Made by a program: the position numbers and the translations under genes
In this document: piece by piece, positions 45,743 to 58,010 of the stretch
Layout of the letters: every line of letters starts with the position of its first letter
How positions within the stretch are numbered: the stretch's first letter is position 1
NCBI RefSeq assembly: GCF_027943255.1
Contig: NC_072892.1
Coordinates: forward strand, 34,185,792-34,249,791
Source of the DNA: Anastrepha obliqua
Lineage: Eukaryota; Arthropoda; Insecta; Diptera; Tephritidae
Reading direction: 5' to 3'
DNA: 64,000 bases
Notes under the pieces: generated by a model
Database searches by the model: none
Told to the model about the DNA's origin: nothing
The model's input: only the letters and a program-made list of their open reading frames with translations

Positions 45743-47940
45743 TACATACATACATACAACTATATATGTTTACATTTGTATGTATGCAGATCCTTTACTT
45801 CTTTTACGCGTTTGGCTCAATGCTTCCATTGCGCGCGCGTTCCGCAAAATCCATTCAATCATTTTGTGCATGCTTTGTGCTATGTGACGATTTAACCCGC
45901 TGAGCGCCACTCTGCTACACTGTTTGCTGCGATTGCACTTTCCACGCCCACTACCAACGAAAATAAGCCAGCTAGCCCTCATAACAATGATGCAATTTTT
46001 TGCTGAAATGTTTCCATTTTTTTATTTAAATTATAATTTTTCGCAAATTAAATCCGTTACATATCATAAATAATCTGTGACGGATTTAACTCTTGACATT
46101 TGTTGTTGGCACCCGTTTTTTCAATAAAGTGCGGGTGGTGGTGGCTGTTTTTGCTTGCTTTCCATCAGCTACACGTTTCATCTGCTGTTTGGCTAGCCAA
46201 ACGCCACTTTTTGCTTGCATTTCATTGGAATTTCGTTTTCATTTTTTTTGTTCGCTTTTCGCTGATTTTGTTTACTTAGCGCTGCTGTGAGTACTGATTC
46301 CGCAATGTTTAAATACACTACATTGATTTGTTTACATATATAAACTGTAAATACAGCTACACGCCTACACACATACATGCATACATACATGCGTTCGTGC
46401 ATGCGATTGAGTTATTTCGCCTCGAGTCCTTAAACAGCGGGTATTGAATAATTTGTTATTTGATTTATGCAGGTAAATAAATAATACACTCCACTCTCGG
46501 CGCAACTTTTGCGCTGTGTTCATGCACAAATTTTAATTGGTTTAGCATTTTTTCTTCAATATTTACCCCACAGACCTCTATGTAGAAGTGGAGTGGTTGG
46601 GCAATTTTTTCACACATCGTTGGATGATTGTGGGGTTGTTAAGCGAAATATATGCAAAGCTTTAATTATTGGCTATATGAATATATTTCAGATAGGTATT
46701 TGGGCAGCTGCCTGGGCGATTGCAAAGTGTATTGTTTTTTCGCAATAAGCAACTCGATTCGAGATGAACTCAAGGGGGAGTTGAAAGCAAAGGTTGTTCT
46801 CAAATCTCCAACGTCCATTGTCAGCAGCACTTCCAATTGAGAAATATTCTGAATAAAATGGGCTTTCTGCATGGAAAAAATTGTCTTTCTCGGCTTAAGA
46901 AAAAGCTAGTCAAATGTAAAATAAAACGTGCAATGTGAAAAAGAAAACAATATTTTTTCGGTCATAAAAAAAGGTCTTCATAAAATACGCCATATTCCGG
47001 AAAGGATTCAAACGAGTCTACATACACTCATATAAAATGCATCTGCCTTTCGCAGGCTGCATAAAACTGTAGGTATCTCCAGTTGCAGAACGAGAGATAA
47101 TAATTCGGGGTTTATTTCAGCACTCCGACCAAGCAGCCCAATTCTTGATACTGTCGGTCGGCAAAGCTAGTGATTAGAGAAGATGAGAAGTGTGCAATTT
47201 ATTTGCAAAAAAAGAGCGAAAGTATCATTAACTTGAAGTAATCTCAACTTCAACTTTAATAATTTAATTATAAATAACTTTAACCGTAGCTAAGCTTCAC
47301 TAGGTATCCTTCTCAATGGCATAGCTTCTGTAACAAAAATTTATTTCTGATATAACTCAATTTGAGTTAATTGCATGGAGTTTTTGTCCAACTTTAGAAC
47401 TTAAAAAATAAAAATTAGACTTAATAGTAAAAAGTACTTTTGATGAACTTTCAAATTAAATTAAATGTAAAAAAAGCTCATTGCCAAGCTGAAATAGTTC
47501 CTTCAAATCGTTTCCGCTATGCGGTACTGAGTAAAAAAACTGCAAGAATACTTGACTACTGATTTTAATTGATATCAAATTTGTTTGAAATTTCATTCAA
47601 ATTTCACTCACCGGTTTAGTTTGTTGTTAGTTCTCAAGCGACTTACGAAATTTGTAAAAAAAAGTCAAGTGCTTATCTTCAGGTATTTTGTTCTGCTCTT
47701 CAAGTATTTTGGTAATCTTTAAGTGAAGCTGCACTTTAACGCCGAAGATTTTGAAAAAATTCAAATACCCCAAGTAGATTGTAAATAAAATTTTTTTTAA
47801 ATTTTAGCAGTTATTTCGAAAAAAATACTTAGTTCAGCAAAAATTATTCAATTCTCAACTCCTGCGGTAGTCATTTTCAAAATCGGTACTTAAATTTTAT
47901 AATAGAAAATCAGAAATTTAAAAAATTTCTATTTTTTCTG
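45743..47940. other. Non-coding stretch, mostly unrecognised
   Basis: Short CATA tracts lie at 45745-45760 and 46370-46395. A 79-codon frame at 46509-46748 is unrecognised. The only identified insertion is the SINE fragment at 47041-47095. Confidence 0.45.
47041..47095 (+). mobile_element. Short fragment of the tRNA-SINE family
   Basis: ATCTGCCTTTCGCAGGCTGC, then AAAACTGTAGGTATCTCCAG and TTGCAGAAC follow the inverse complement of the 35.6-kb SINE body (ATCTGCCGTTCGGAGTCGGC, GAAACTGTAGGTCCCTCCAT, TTGTGGAAC). It is diverged and has no ends. Confidence 0.6.
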
Positions 47941-48119
47941 CATAATATTTGCAGAAGATTACAAAAACAAATAACCAAATACTAAAACATGTGCAAACAT
48001 GCATAAAGTTGAAATCTCAAAACAAAAAAAATATCAAAGTAAAAAAAAAACAATTTTGTAAAAAAAATTATAATAAAAGTACATACAAAAAAAAAGAAAT
48101 GTTTTATTCAGCATTTTTA

Positions 48120-48860
48120 TTTGGCATTTTTGTGTGATTGTACTTTTTTATAATTTTTTTTTGGATTAATTTTTTAATTAAAAGTTTTTTGTTTTTAGGT
48201 TTCAATTTTATACATGTTTGTACATGTTTTCGGATTTGGTTATTTGTTTTTTTTTTTTAATTTTTTATTATTTGTTTTTTTCTGTTTTAATTTTAATCAT
48301 TTTTTCTGCGCCTACTGATATAGTAGGTCTTGATAACAAAAATCTGATGAACTTCATCAGCAGCACAAAGAGGTTAACACAACCGCAGACTAGTCAGCGT
48401 TCATAGTCCACAAACACTCAACCCTCCCTATCCCTTTCCCTTTCGTCCTATCGTCCTTTTCCTTCACCTCTTTTCCCCCTCTTGCAATGGTATCACAAAG
48501 GATGAACCAAACTTCTTTCGTCCAAGTGAGCCCACTCTCTGGGCAACCATCACTACCTGACCTAACCTAGTGACTTCAAAACAAAAACAAAAAATAATTA
48601 AATGTTTAATAATTTTTTGTTTTTATTTTTTAAATATATTGTTAATTTTAATTTCAATATAATGTATATTTACATGTTTTTATATTTGATTATTTTTAAT
48701 ATTTTTGTTTTTAACTTTTGTCTAATTTTTTTTTTTTTTGAATTTTATATATATTACTTTATTTTAATTTTAATTTTTTCAACTTTACATGTTTTTGTAT
48801 CTGACAATTTTTTTTTTACTTTTTGCATTTATTACAATTCATTATTCCTACTATTTTATG
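48120..48860. repeat. T-rich low-complexity blocks (48120-48300 and 48600-48860)
   Basis: Two T-dominated stretches share words such as TTTACATGTTTTTRTATTTG, present near 48213, 48670 and 48783, so they may be duplicates. A GC-richer insert at 48303-48590 separates them. Confidence 0.7.
48303..48590 (+). pseudogene. Possible 3' end of a non-LTR retrotransposon
   Basis: GC-richer sequence sits inside T-rich DNA. Its first ~100 bp can be read as DIVGLDNKNLMNFISSTKRL followed by a stop near 48404, which resembles the last residues of the RNase H region in jockey/LOA-like ORFs. A 180-bp C-rich stretch follows, ending CCTGACCTAACCTAGTG and then an A-rich ACAAAAACAAAAAATAA tail. The homology is short and from memory, so this is only a candidate. 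Confidence 0.35.
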
Positions 48861-51610
48861 AATGTAGTTGCCTCAATTTCAAACTCCACTAATTCCACAC
48901 CTTTAATTTTGTTTCTCTTTACAGGTAGGTGACAATGTATGTATACAAGCATTAGGGATATGTTTTCTATCACCTTCAGAGCGTAAGCAAATTCTTTATT
49001 TACTCAAATTCCTGTTCTTACAATTAACATCAATAAATCCACAATAATTTGTTCCCGCTGTGTGTTTCGTTCTGGCATTTTTCGCCCGTACTAATTAACT
49101 TTTGCCCACTAATTACCTTTAAAAATCTTGGGGCTGCCAAATTGCCGAACTACCAAATTTTTGCGTCTGCACTTATTTCAGAAGCGCTAATGAAATACCG
49201 AAAAATACATTAAAATTATTGAGTATAATTTGTTGTTGTTTTTTCTGTTATTTATTTAAAAAAAGCGCCCATTCTTTAAACAAATAACTCTTCATTTGTG
49301 TTTAAAGAAAATATCTGTTTCGTTTGTGCTATACCAATATTTGGTAATAATTCGTGAAGATTCAAAGAAATATGCGCCCCGAATAAGCTGGGTAAATCAG
49401 TGAAGGAAATAAAAATGAGTATTAAACAAGCATAAACATTGAAAAAGGTATGAAATTCAAAAATAAAATTCCCAGAAAAAACAAACAAAGAAAAAAGTCA
49501 TTCAAATAATGGGTAATTGAAATGTAGTGGGTGTTAATCTTAACGGCCCCATTATTTTTCTTACACTTATACTAATTCTGCCTGATTTTCTCGCCTTTGT
49601 GGCAATTTATACATCTTTTTTTATTTTTATTTATATTTTTATTTCGTTTTTTTTTTATTTATTTGAATGTTTTTAATGGCCGCGCGTTAAGTGATTATTA
49701 GTTTTATATTTGGCAGGGCTATTAATTTTTAGTTTGCACGCCTTTAATTGTATACAATTCTTGAAATTTATATGGTTTTGCTTGGGTTTTGCTAATGTGA
49801 CGTATACTCGAGGTGCGCTAGTGCTAAAGTTTTCTTTAGTTTGTGGTTGTTCTGAAATTTCTAATCCTTTTTATGTGCGCACTGCATGGAGCAGAATAAA
49901 AAACTGATAATGTGCTAATAATTGCGGCCTGCTTCGCTGTGCTAAATAATTTTGCAAATTCCGTGCAAAGTAATTTGGTGAATTGTTAGTTGTTGCATAA
50001 TAGCCTTTTGTAATGTAATAAATAAGGAAAATCAAATCCAAAGCTATTGTGCAGTGTTTGAGGTAATGCCAAATTTTGTATGACCCGAGGGGGCAAAGTA
50101 CTTTTTATTAATAATAAACTTCAGATTATGTAGATACTCGTGGACTATTTGATTCTGCAGAAAAAAATATATAAAATTGGCGCTTACACCCTTTTTGGGT
50201 ATTCGGACGAGCTCGCCTTTCTATTTGTGGTGTGTTTTAAGCCGAGTCCGAACGGCAGACGGTTTTTTTATGAGGAGTTTTTTCATACCAGAAATACACA
50301 CAAACTTTTGATGTCATTGCCTTCCGAGGAGCGACCGCAGAATACACTAAAATTAGTAATCGTTACTTTTTTTTGCACTACTGGAATAATTTAATACTTT
50401 CCATAAGTAGTTCTGTGCAAAATTTTCATATCACCCTGCGCTCTTCGAAAATTTTTTAATAATCCCTGATTTCTCTGTGAAATTCACTTGAAGCTATTAT
50501 GTAGGTTTTGTTGTTGTTGTTGTTTTATGTGTTGCCGTTTAATTGTAGCAACAACCTTATGACTTATTATGTTCTACGCTGGACGGAAGTTATAAAAGGC
50601 GCAGTGGTCTTAGACTTGCGCGCAGGACTGTAGTAGATTTAAGACTGTACGGAAGTGGCCAAACTACTTAGTATGCATTTCGTCACGATTTCTAGTTATC
50701 CAATTTAAACGATGCTACATATTTTATTCTTAACAGTTTTATTTCACGTTTCCCAACCTGTCCGACATAGTTAATTGCATATCTTTAACGATTCGCTAAT
50801 TAAATTTAAAAATAAACCACGAAAAAAAAGAACGAAAAACGAAAACACAAAAGAGCAATATATAAATTATTTACGCAACAAAGGTATCCAATATTCTTCT
50901 AAACAATTTCCATTCGTTACGATTTTAATGACTTTGTTAATTCAACAAAACTTGCTCTTCGTTTGTTTTGCTTTTTTGTTTGTTTGGTAACGACCCACAG
51001 CTGAGCTACTCAAGCGAAACTATAAAAAATTAGCTTAAAATTATTTAGATCGAAGTTGATGATAATCCGGTGATCTATAGTTGAGATTTCGAACTGAGAA
51101 GAAATATGTACACATGCATGCATACAAATATACTTCCACACATATATGCACACACACGCATACATAACGTGCATAATGGTAAAAAACGTTAAAGTACTAA
51201 AAAACGCCCGGAGAATTTTTTATTAATTGCTCAGAATGCGGTTTATGCATTTCTTAAGAATTTTGCGGCATTTAAAAAATAGCGCAGAATAAAAATTTTC
51301 AATTTGGATTAATGGCATAAAAAGAATATTAATCGAATATCTGCTCCTTAAAAATACACCTTTAATGGTTTCACGTAAAAACGAAAACAATGTGAATTAT
51401 TCACGCTAATATTTAAAAAAATAAAATAGAGGGGCGAATGGAGAAATAATCACATGACCGATCGCTGTTGATCGTGGCATCCACATACACCTGTGCTCAC
51501 AAAAATAGCAACGCGGAGATTTGACTATTTATTTGTTATTTAATTTGATTTAGTTTTTTTTATACAAATAAAACTTATACAAGAACAAAAACCATATAAT
51601 TAAAAGTTTT
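48861..51610. other. Non-coding stretch, one SINE fragment
   Basis: AT-rich sequence without recognisable exons. A (TTG)n tract lies at about 50506-50525. The only identified insertion is the SINE fragment at 50176-50342. Confidence 0.45.
50176..50342 (-). mobile_element. tRNA-SINE, body and 3' end, head missing
   Basis: In plus orientation ATTGGCGCTTACACC, CTATTTGTGGTGTG, GCCGAGTCCGAACGGCAGAC, TTTATGAGGAGTTTTTTCAT and CTTCCGAGGAGCGACCGCAG follow the 35.6-kb copy in order, with a ~35-bp internal deletion after GGTGTG. On its own strand it is 5'-truncated: the tRNA-like head with A and B boxes is absent. No target duplication was found. Confidence 0.85.
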
Positions 51611-51679
51611 TTAGGTTATTACAAAATTCTAATTAAATTATTATAATTGTTAACTTATTTATGAATTTTTAGAAAAATT

Positions 51680-51810
51680 ATGGGAGTGCAGTTTTGTAGC
51701 TCAATGAATTTTAATAAAACAAAAAGTAAGTCTGTAGTGAAACAAAATTTGCGTTGATTTTTGGCAATTTTTTTTCGCTGAGGTGTTGAGCAGTTTCTTC
51801 CATATAAAAG
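51680..51810 (+). repeat. Copy of the GCAGTTTTRTAGCTC dispersed repeat
   Basis: GTGCAGTTTTGTAGCTCAAT, AAGTAAGTCTGTAGTG, TTGCGTTGATTTTTGGCAAT and CTTCCATATAAAAG match, block by block, the minus strand at 8380-8540 and the plus strand copies at 57350-58010. Confidence 0.65.
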
Positions 51811-51989
51811 ACTTTCGAAGACCTCATCGCATGCAATAAAAACAAAATAATAATAAAAACAAATAAATAATATAAAAATAATAAATTAAAAATTAATAAT
51901 AGAAACAAAAAAAAAAAAATAAATAATTAAAAAAAGTAAAAAAAAAAATAATTATAAAAAAAATTGAACTTTTAATTAAAACTTGCTTA

Positions 51990-52700
51990 AGCTTTTAATA
52001 TTTTCTCCAAAGTCTGAAACTTTGGATATGATTTTTGTTCTAGCATAAACTATATTTTTGTAAAAGAAATTAAAAAAATAATGAAAAAGTAAAAAAGGAA
52101 CAAATAAAAACAGAAAAAATTAAACAAAAGGAAAAATTTAAAAAAATTCTAGAAAGATATAAAATTAAAAAAAAAAATGAGATACAACAAAGATAAACAA
52201 AAATAACAATAAATATAAAAAAAGTAAGAAAGTAAACAAAAAACTAAAAAAAAAAAAACAAAAAAAAATAATAATAAATATCACAAAAAAAAAATTTAAT
52301 TTAATTAAAAAGAAACCATAGAATAAAATTTGAAAAAGCTGAATTTTTAAAACTTTTCTACAAAGTTTGAAACTTTGGTTATATTGGTTTTGTTGAAGCA
52401 TTAACTATATTTTTATAAAAGAAATTAAAAAAATAATAATAAAATATAATAAAAAAGGTAAAAATAAAAAAAGGAAAAATAAAAAGAAAGAGAAAGAGAA
52501 AAAATTAAAATAAATTCTAGAAAGATAAAAAATTAAAAACAAAAAAAAAAGATGAAAAAAATAACAATAAATATAAAAAAATTAACAAAACAAAAAAAAA
52601 AAATGAATAAAAAAAAATAATAATAAGTATCCAAAAAATATAAAATAAAAATTTAAAAAGTTCAACAAAATTTCAAAAATAAGAAGAAAAAAAAAATAAA
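51990..52700. repeat. Two-copy tandem duplication, about 355-368 bp, A-rich
   Basis: GAAACTTTGG at 52016 and 52369, and CTAGAAAGAT at 52149 and 52517, mark two copies. Both also share AACTATATTTTTRTAAAAGA, AATAACAATAAATATAAAAA and AATAATAATAARTATC in order. The conserved front part (AAAGTYTGAAACTTTGGWTAT) also occurs inverted at 57575-57640. Confidence 0.78.
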
Positions 52701-52739
52701 ATAAAAGTTATTAAAAAAATACAAACAATACAATTAAGA

Positions 52740-54565
52740 ATAAATAAATAGTGAATTTTTTGCCATATATCGCGCTGCTATTATTGTGTACATAGGTGTA
52801 CAAGATATCTGCTAATCAGCAGCATTTCAGCAGCTCATCTCACCTTTGAAACTTAAATATTTACGCTACATGCGTTGAAAACAAGAAATTTGGAAATTGT
52901 ATGTTCTTAGTTTTAATTTTTTTTGTTTTTTTTTTTAGTTTTTGTTGTTTTTTTTTGTTTTTGTTGTTTTTTTTGGTTTTTGTAATTTATTCTACGCGCT
53001 GCTACCGCGCGCTCTTCCCTTAATGACATTTCGAGTTGGAATGTGTCTTGATCGCGCGGCTTCGGCTACGGTGTACTTCTAAGACTTGTGTCGCACATTA
53101 ACAGATCTGCGTCACCTTTTTTTCTGTCTGATGTGATTTGAGCGAAATGTTTCTTAGTTTTAGGTTTTTTTTTTTGCATTTTGTTTTCGCTCATTTATTT
53201 TGTACTACGCGGTGCGGTGTTCGTTTCATGTCATAATTCGAATAGCTACATTTATTTCATTTTGTTGTTGCTTTTATTTTTGTTGTTATTTTTGTTATGA
53301 ATTAGCACATTTCTATTACTAAAAGTTCTTGCGCGCTGTACCTCACATATGTAAATACATATTTATTTACCTGCGACAAATGCAAATTTGTTTTTCAGAT
53401 GTTTAGTTTTTATTTTATTGGGTCTTAAATTTAAATTTTTAAACTTTCCAAGAAGGCTGCGATTGCCTTTAGCCTATAAAATATTTAATTCAAAGTTAGA
53501 ATAACAAAAGGGAAATTATATTATACGTTTGCCGATTATTTTTTTTTTGTCTCTTCATAATTTTTCTAATCCACTTTAGTTCGTTTTATGGGCTCTTAGT
53601 TAGGAATACTTCGCTAATGCATTTTATGACCTAAAGAAAGAACGAAAGATCGATTACAAAACTGTATAGGAAATACAAAAGAAGAAAAAAAAAAAATTCT
53701 ATAAATTAAATCACTCACGTTTAAAAATGTACTAAAGATTCGCTAAAAATGTATTCCTCGTTTTATTATTTAAATTTACTTATCGCGGAACTCTGCACAC
53801 AACTGCTAAAGTCTCTAACAATAGTAGTAGTGGTTAGATTCTACTCGTATTCGCACGTTTGTGTCAGTCTTTCGCTTGCTCTAATTTATGGCTGTGCTAC
53901 ACACACACACGCACCCACACTCACCACAAAACTTCGTCCAGTTGTCCAAGTTAGATTGATATAAAACCAGCTCAACTGCTTGACTTGATGGTCGGAAGTT
54001 GGCCAGGCAGACTTTTGCTTCTTAACTTTTTAATTTATTTTAGCTATACAATTTGTGTGTATGTGTATGAGTATATATGCATTTCATCTGATCGATTGTA
54101 GCGCGATCAATGAAGCACTTAAAATATCGCATTGAACTTTCAAAAAATTCAAAACAAACCTAAATATTCTGAAAGATTTTATTTTTTATATCTGCTATCC
54201 AGAAAGTTCTGTCGCTGCTCTTCTCTCTTTTGTATTGTATCAAATCACTACATAGTGCTTACATACACATGCAGCTACTTTTTTGTATAAAAATACACCG
54301 ATTTAGATTTGCTTGCCTTGAGTAATGGCTTTGTGTGGGTGTGTAACATATTATCTATTTTATTAGCTCATAAATTGAAATAGCGGGAAATGCACTTTTA
54401 CTCACGGTTACTCACTCACAGCGTTTATTTTGGTCACCAAATACATTTTTACTTAGTTGGAATTTATTTTTGTGCGCAAGAAACAAGCTTGATGGGGAGT
54501 GAAAGGTATGTGAGAGAGGCAGTGATATTGTAAGTGATGGGTGTAGGGTTAAGGAAAGGTGTGGA
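52740..54565. other. Non-coding stretch, T-rich tract at 52915-52985
   Basis: A (TTTTTGTT)n-like tract, then mixed sequence with an (AC)n run near 53900-53925. There is no recognisable coding sequence. The region near 53000 is GC-richer (GCTGCTACCGCGCGCTC) without other features. Confidence 0.45.
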
Positions 54566-54569
54566 AATA

Positions 54570-55640
54570 GAGAAAGAAGTGAATATTGAAATGAAGGTGG
54601 AAAAGGGGTTAAGGATAGGGAATGAGATAGAGATAAAGATAAAGAAAAAGATAGAGATAAATAAAGAAATAGAGATAAAGAAAGAGATATGAATAGAGAA
54701 AAAGGTAGAGATAGAGAGAGAGATTGAGATTAAGATTGAGATTGAGATTGAGATTGAGCTTGAGATTGAGATTAAGTTTGAGATATAGATAGAGGTTGAG
54801 ATTGAGATTGGGATTGGGATTGGGATTGAGGTTCAGATTGAGATTGAGATTAAGATTGAGATTGAGCTTGAAATTGAGATTAAGTTTGAGATATAGATAG
54901 AGGTTGAGATTTGGGTTGGGACTGAGGTTCAGATTGAGATTGAGATTCAGATTAAGTTTGAGATATAGATAGAGGTTGAGATTTGGGTTGGGACTGAGGT
55001 TCAGATTGAGATTGAGATTCAGATTCAGACTGAGATTTAGATAGAGATGGAAATGAAGATGAAGATGGAGATAGAGACTGAGATAGACAAAGAGGTAGAG
55101 GTAGAGATAGAGATAGAGATTGTGATTGCTATTGAGTTTGAAATTTAAATTTATATTTAGCTTGTGTTTTTGATTGAGAATGAGGTTTCGATTTTGATTG
55201 AAATTCAGATTTTTAAACGTTATTATATTTAGATAGTGATTGTGATTAAGACAGAGAATGAAATTCAGATTGTGATTGTTTTCCTGATTGTGACTGCGAT
55301 TAAAATTGAGATTTTTCGTTGGACTCATATTGTAATTATGATTGTGATTGAGATTTTGGTTTAATATTAATTAAAATTAATATAATTCTTTAGATTGAGG
55401 TTGTGATTGAGAGTGAGATTGAGAATGTGATTGAGGGTTTCAGTAAAATTACGATTAATATTAAAATTGAAATAGAGATAATGACAGATTCAGATAGGCT
55501 TAGTGATGATGGCAATGAATATAAGAATAGAGATGCTGTGAGTTGAGATAAGATAGCTACATTAGCAGAGGTAAGCTGAGTCAAAGGCAGTGATAGATTA
55601 GCGTAGAGGTGGTGATAGCGTGGATCAGGGATAAACACAG
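54570..55640. repeat. GAGATT/GAGATA hexamer satellite with higher-order units
   Basis: About 1 kb of purine-rich plus strand built on GAGATT, GAGATA and AAGATA. Inside it a longer unit starting ATTAAGTTTGAGATATAGAT and running through GAGGTTGAGATT and GAGGTTCAGATTGAG occurs at 54771, 54879 and 54951 (spacings 108 and 72, both multiples of 6). The 239-codon minus-strand frame (54609-55328; NLNLNLNLYLYL) is this satellite translated: a stop-free 6-bp unit keeps its frame open, so it is not a gene. Confidence 0.9.
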
Positions 55641-55644
55641 AAAA

Positions 55645-57285
55645 AGTGAAGAAGAAAGGGGAAATAATAAATGTAGGCTATACGAATTTTAGGTGAAAAA
55701 AATTTGTTTACAGCAGAAGCAAAGTACTGCACGCGTGAGAAAGGTCTTCATACATACATATTTATGTGCATTTACAATTCAACTCCCTCAAAAGGCTCCA
55801 TTTGATTGAAATACACACAATTTTTTCCACTTTGCTAACAGATTCTTCAAATATTGTATTTTATTTTCAATATCAGAAAATAAGTGCCAAGCATCTCATT
55901 GCGCGCACTCCAAGTATCGCAAGTAAAGTGTCATATGAGATTTTTCTTTCTGAACGCTTTCACCAATATTGTGCCATTAAAAATTTCTGCACAATTTTAC
56001 CACATACTAAAATATTTTCTTGCAAAAGCACTAAAACTTTACAGTCAATATTTATGCTTTTACTGCACACATAAAAATTGTGCTTGAAAAAAAAATTACA
56101 AAAATAAAAATAGAAAATGATAATGCAGCTACCAAATATTATGGCTGTCACAGAATATGCGCTTACCTGATGACGCTAATATCGCTGAAGTTTTTCTAAG
56201 TAAATATAAATTTTATGGCACAGCTTAACCCACTTTTCCCCAGCACACATCCATATCAGACACACACACACCAACATACACTCACATACGCTGAACTTTC
56301 TGTTTGAATGTCAACATTTTCTAACCGGATTCGAGCGCAACATTTTCACAGTCACAGATTTTCATGGGGCTATAACCATTTTGAGATAAATTTATATATC
56401 TTTGCAAATGTGTATGTGTGTACTTACATATACCTACATACATACATACATACATGAGTGTATGTCGCAAAAGTACTTGAAGCGCAGCGAGCAGCCTTTG
56501 CTGTCAAGCTGAAAATGTCAAGTACTCGCCAATCGTTTGTCACAAATGTCACTAGCAAGTTAATAAAATCGACAAGAAAATATGGGAAATTCAATGAAAA
56601 GCAAACAATGGCATGTAAAGAAAAAATTGGCACACAGTTGGCATGAGCGGCAAAGAAAATAAATTTGAGTCACTAAGCGCAAGTAATTATGTCGCTTCAT
56701 GGTGCTAATGATGATTATTATTTATTGTTTTGTGTTTGGTTGATTTTATAAAATCAAACCAGTCGCCTATTGAAGAATAATTCTTTGCTGACACAACTGT
56801 CCTTCGTCGGGTGTTATTTTTGTTGCTTATTTACTGTTTTACTTTCGTTAAATATTTTTATTTTTATCACGCTTACCTGTGCTTCTATATATTTGATGTG
56901 CTGCTGCTCGTTGCTTTGATGAAAGTTCGCTAAAATTGGCATACAAATTTCCAACCATTTGGCAAATGTTCAAGAAATCAACTAAGAAGTAAAGTGAAAA
57001 TTTGATGGAGGGGGGCAATAAGTGCAACAAATAACGGCTGAAAAATAAATATAATTGAAATTAAGGTCTAAAGTATTTAGTGCGAAAGTCATTTAAAATG
57101 TGATTTTCTCCAGAGTTATTCGCCTGCAATATTGCAATACTTGCTCTAACCACCATTAATGCGTACCACCGTATAACCGCTTTCCGCGCGTGTACACTCC
57201 GTTGCAAGGTAATAAATACGCTACTATTTTTTTGTTTATAAAAAATGCAGTTCATATTACAACAAAAACCAAAAAAAAGGGTTTA
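55645..57285. other. Non-coding stretch, nothing recognised
   Basis: Mixed AT-rich sequence with a (CATA)n tract at about 56435-56455. The frames at 55766-56087 overlap each other and have no domain. No exon is evident. Confidence 0.45.
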
Positions 57286-57289
57286 AAAT

Positions 57290-58010
57290 TTTGTTCAAAA
57301 CTTTTCAGATTTCCATCAAAACTTTCAACTTACTAACCTGAATTTTAGAATTTTTCTGAGTACGCAGTTTTGTAGCTCATTGAATTTTAATGCAAAGTAT
57401 TTCAAGTAAATTTTAGTCTATAAAATTCAGTCTCTGAAATTTAGCCACTAACAGCAAAGTGTCGTAACCCTGAAATGCACTGCGTTGATTGACTACAGCT
57501 TTGTGACTTAGGGACAAATTTTGATGATTCATTTGTTACTTATTTAATTTTGATAATTTTTAATGAAAATATAGTTCATTCTCCTCCAACCAAAGCCATA
57601 TAAATCCAAGTTTCAAACCTTCCGCAAATTTCAAGAAAATGCTACAAATTTTTATCAAAACTTCAAACTTTTTAATTAGAATTTTCATAAAATTTTCGAG
57701 TATGTAGAGTTATAGCCCATTGAATTTTGATACATTAAAGTGCAATGTGGCAGTCGCTCACAATTTTCGTTGATATTTGATAAATTTTCCACCTGACTGT
57801 GTTGCCCATTTTCTCCATTTGTCGAGTGTCGTTCTTTTTATATGGCGAAAATATTTGTAATCTAAATTTCTAGAAAAATTTCGAGTATGCAGTCTTATAG
57901 CCCACTTAATTTTGATATAATAAAGTGCAAGTCTTCAGTAGCTAAAAAATTGCATTGATTATTGCCATTTTTTATTTTCTAAAGGTCTTGTGCATTTTCT
58001 GCCTGTAGCG
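57290..58010 (+). repeat. Three tandem copies of the GCAGTTTTRTAGCTC repeat
   Basis: Landmarks GTACGCAGTTTTGTAGCTCA (57360), GTATGTAGAGTTATAGCCCA (57700) and GTATGCAGTCTTATAGCCCA (57887) are each followed by TTGAATTTTRAT-like sequence, AAAGTGCAA in the last two, and GTTGAT or TTGATT. Between the first two lies TATAGTTCATTCTCCTCC with GCCATATAAATCCAAGTTTC, the inverted partner segment also seen at 20445 and 52000. The unit recurs at other loci, so it is a dispersed family with local tandem growth. Class unknown. Confidence 0.68.

Noticed and set aside
54609..55328. 239-codon minus-strand frame rich in NLNL and YLYL
   Set aside because: Product of the stop-free GAGATT satellite, with no non-repeat domain.
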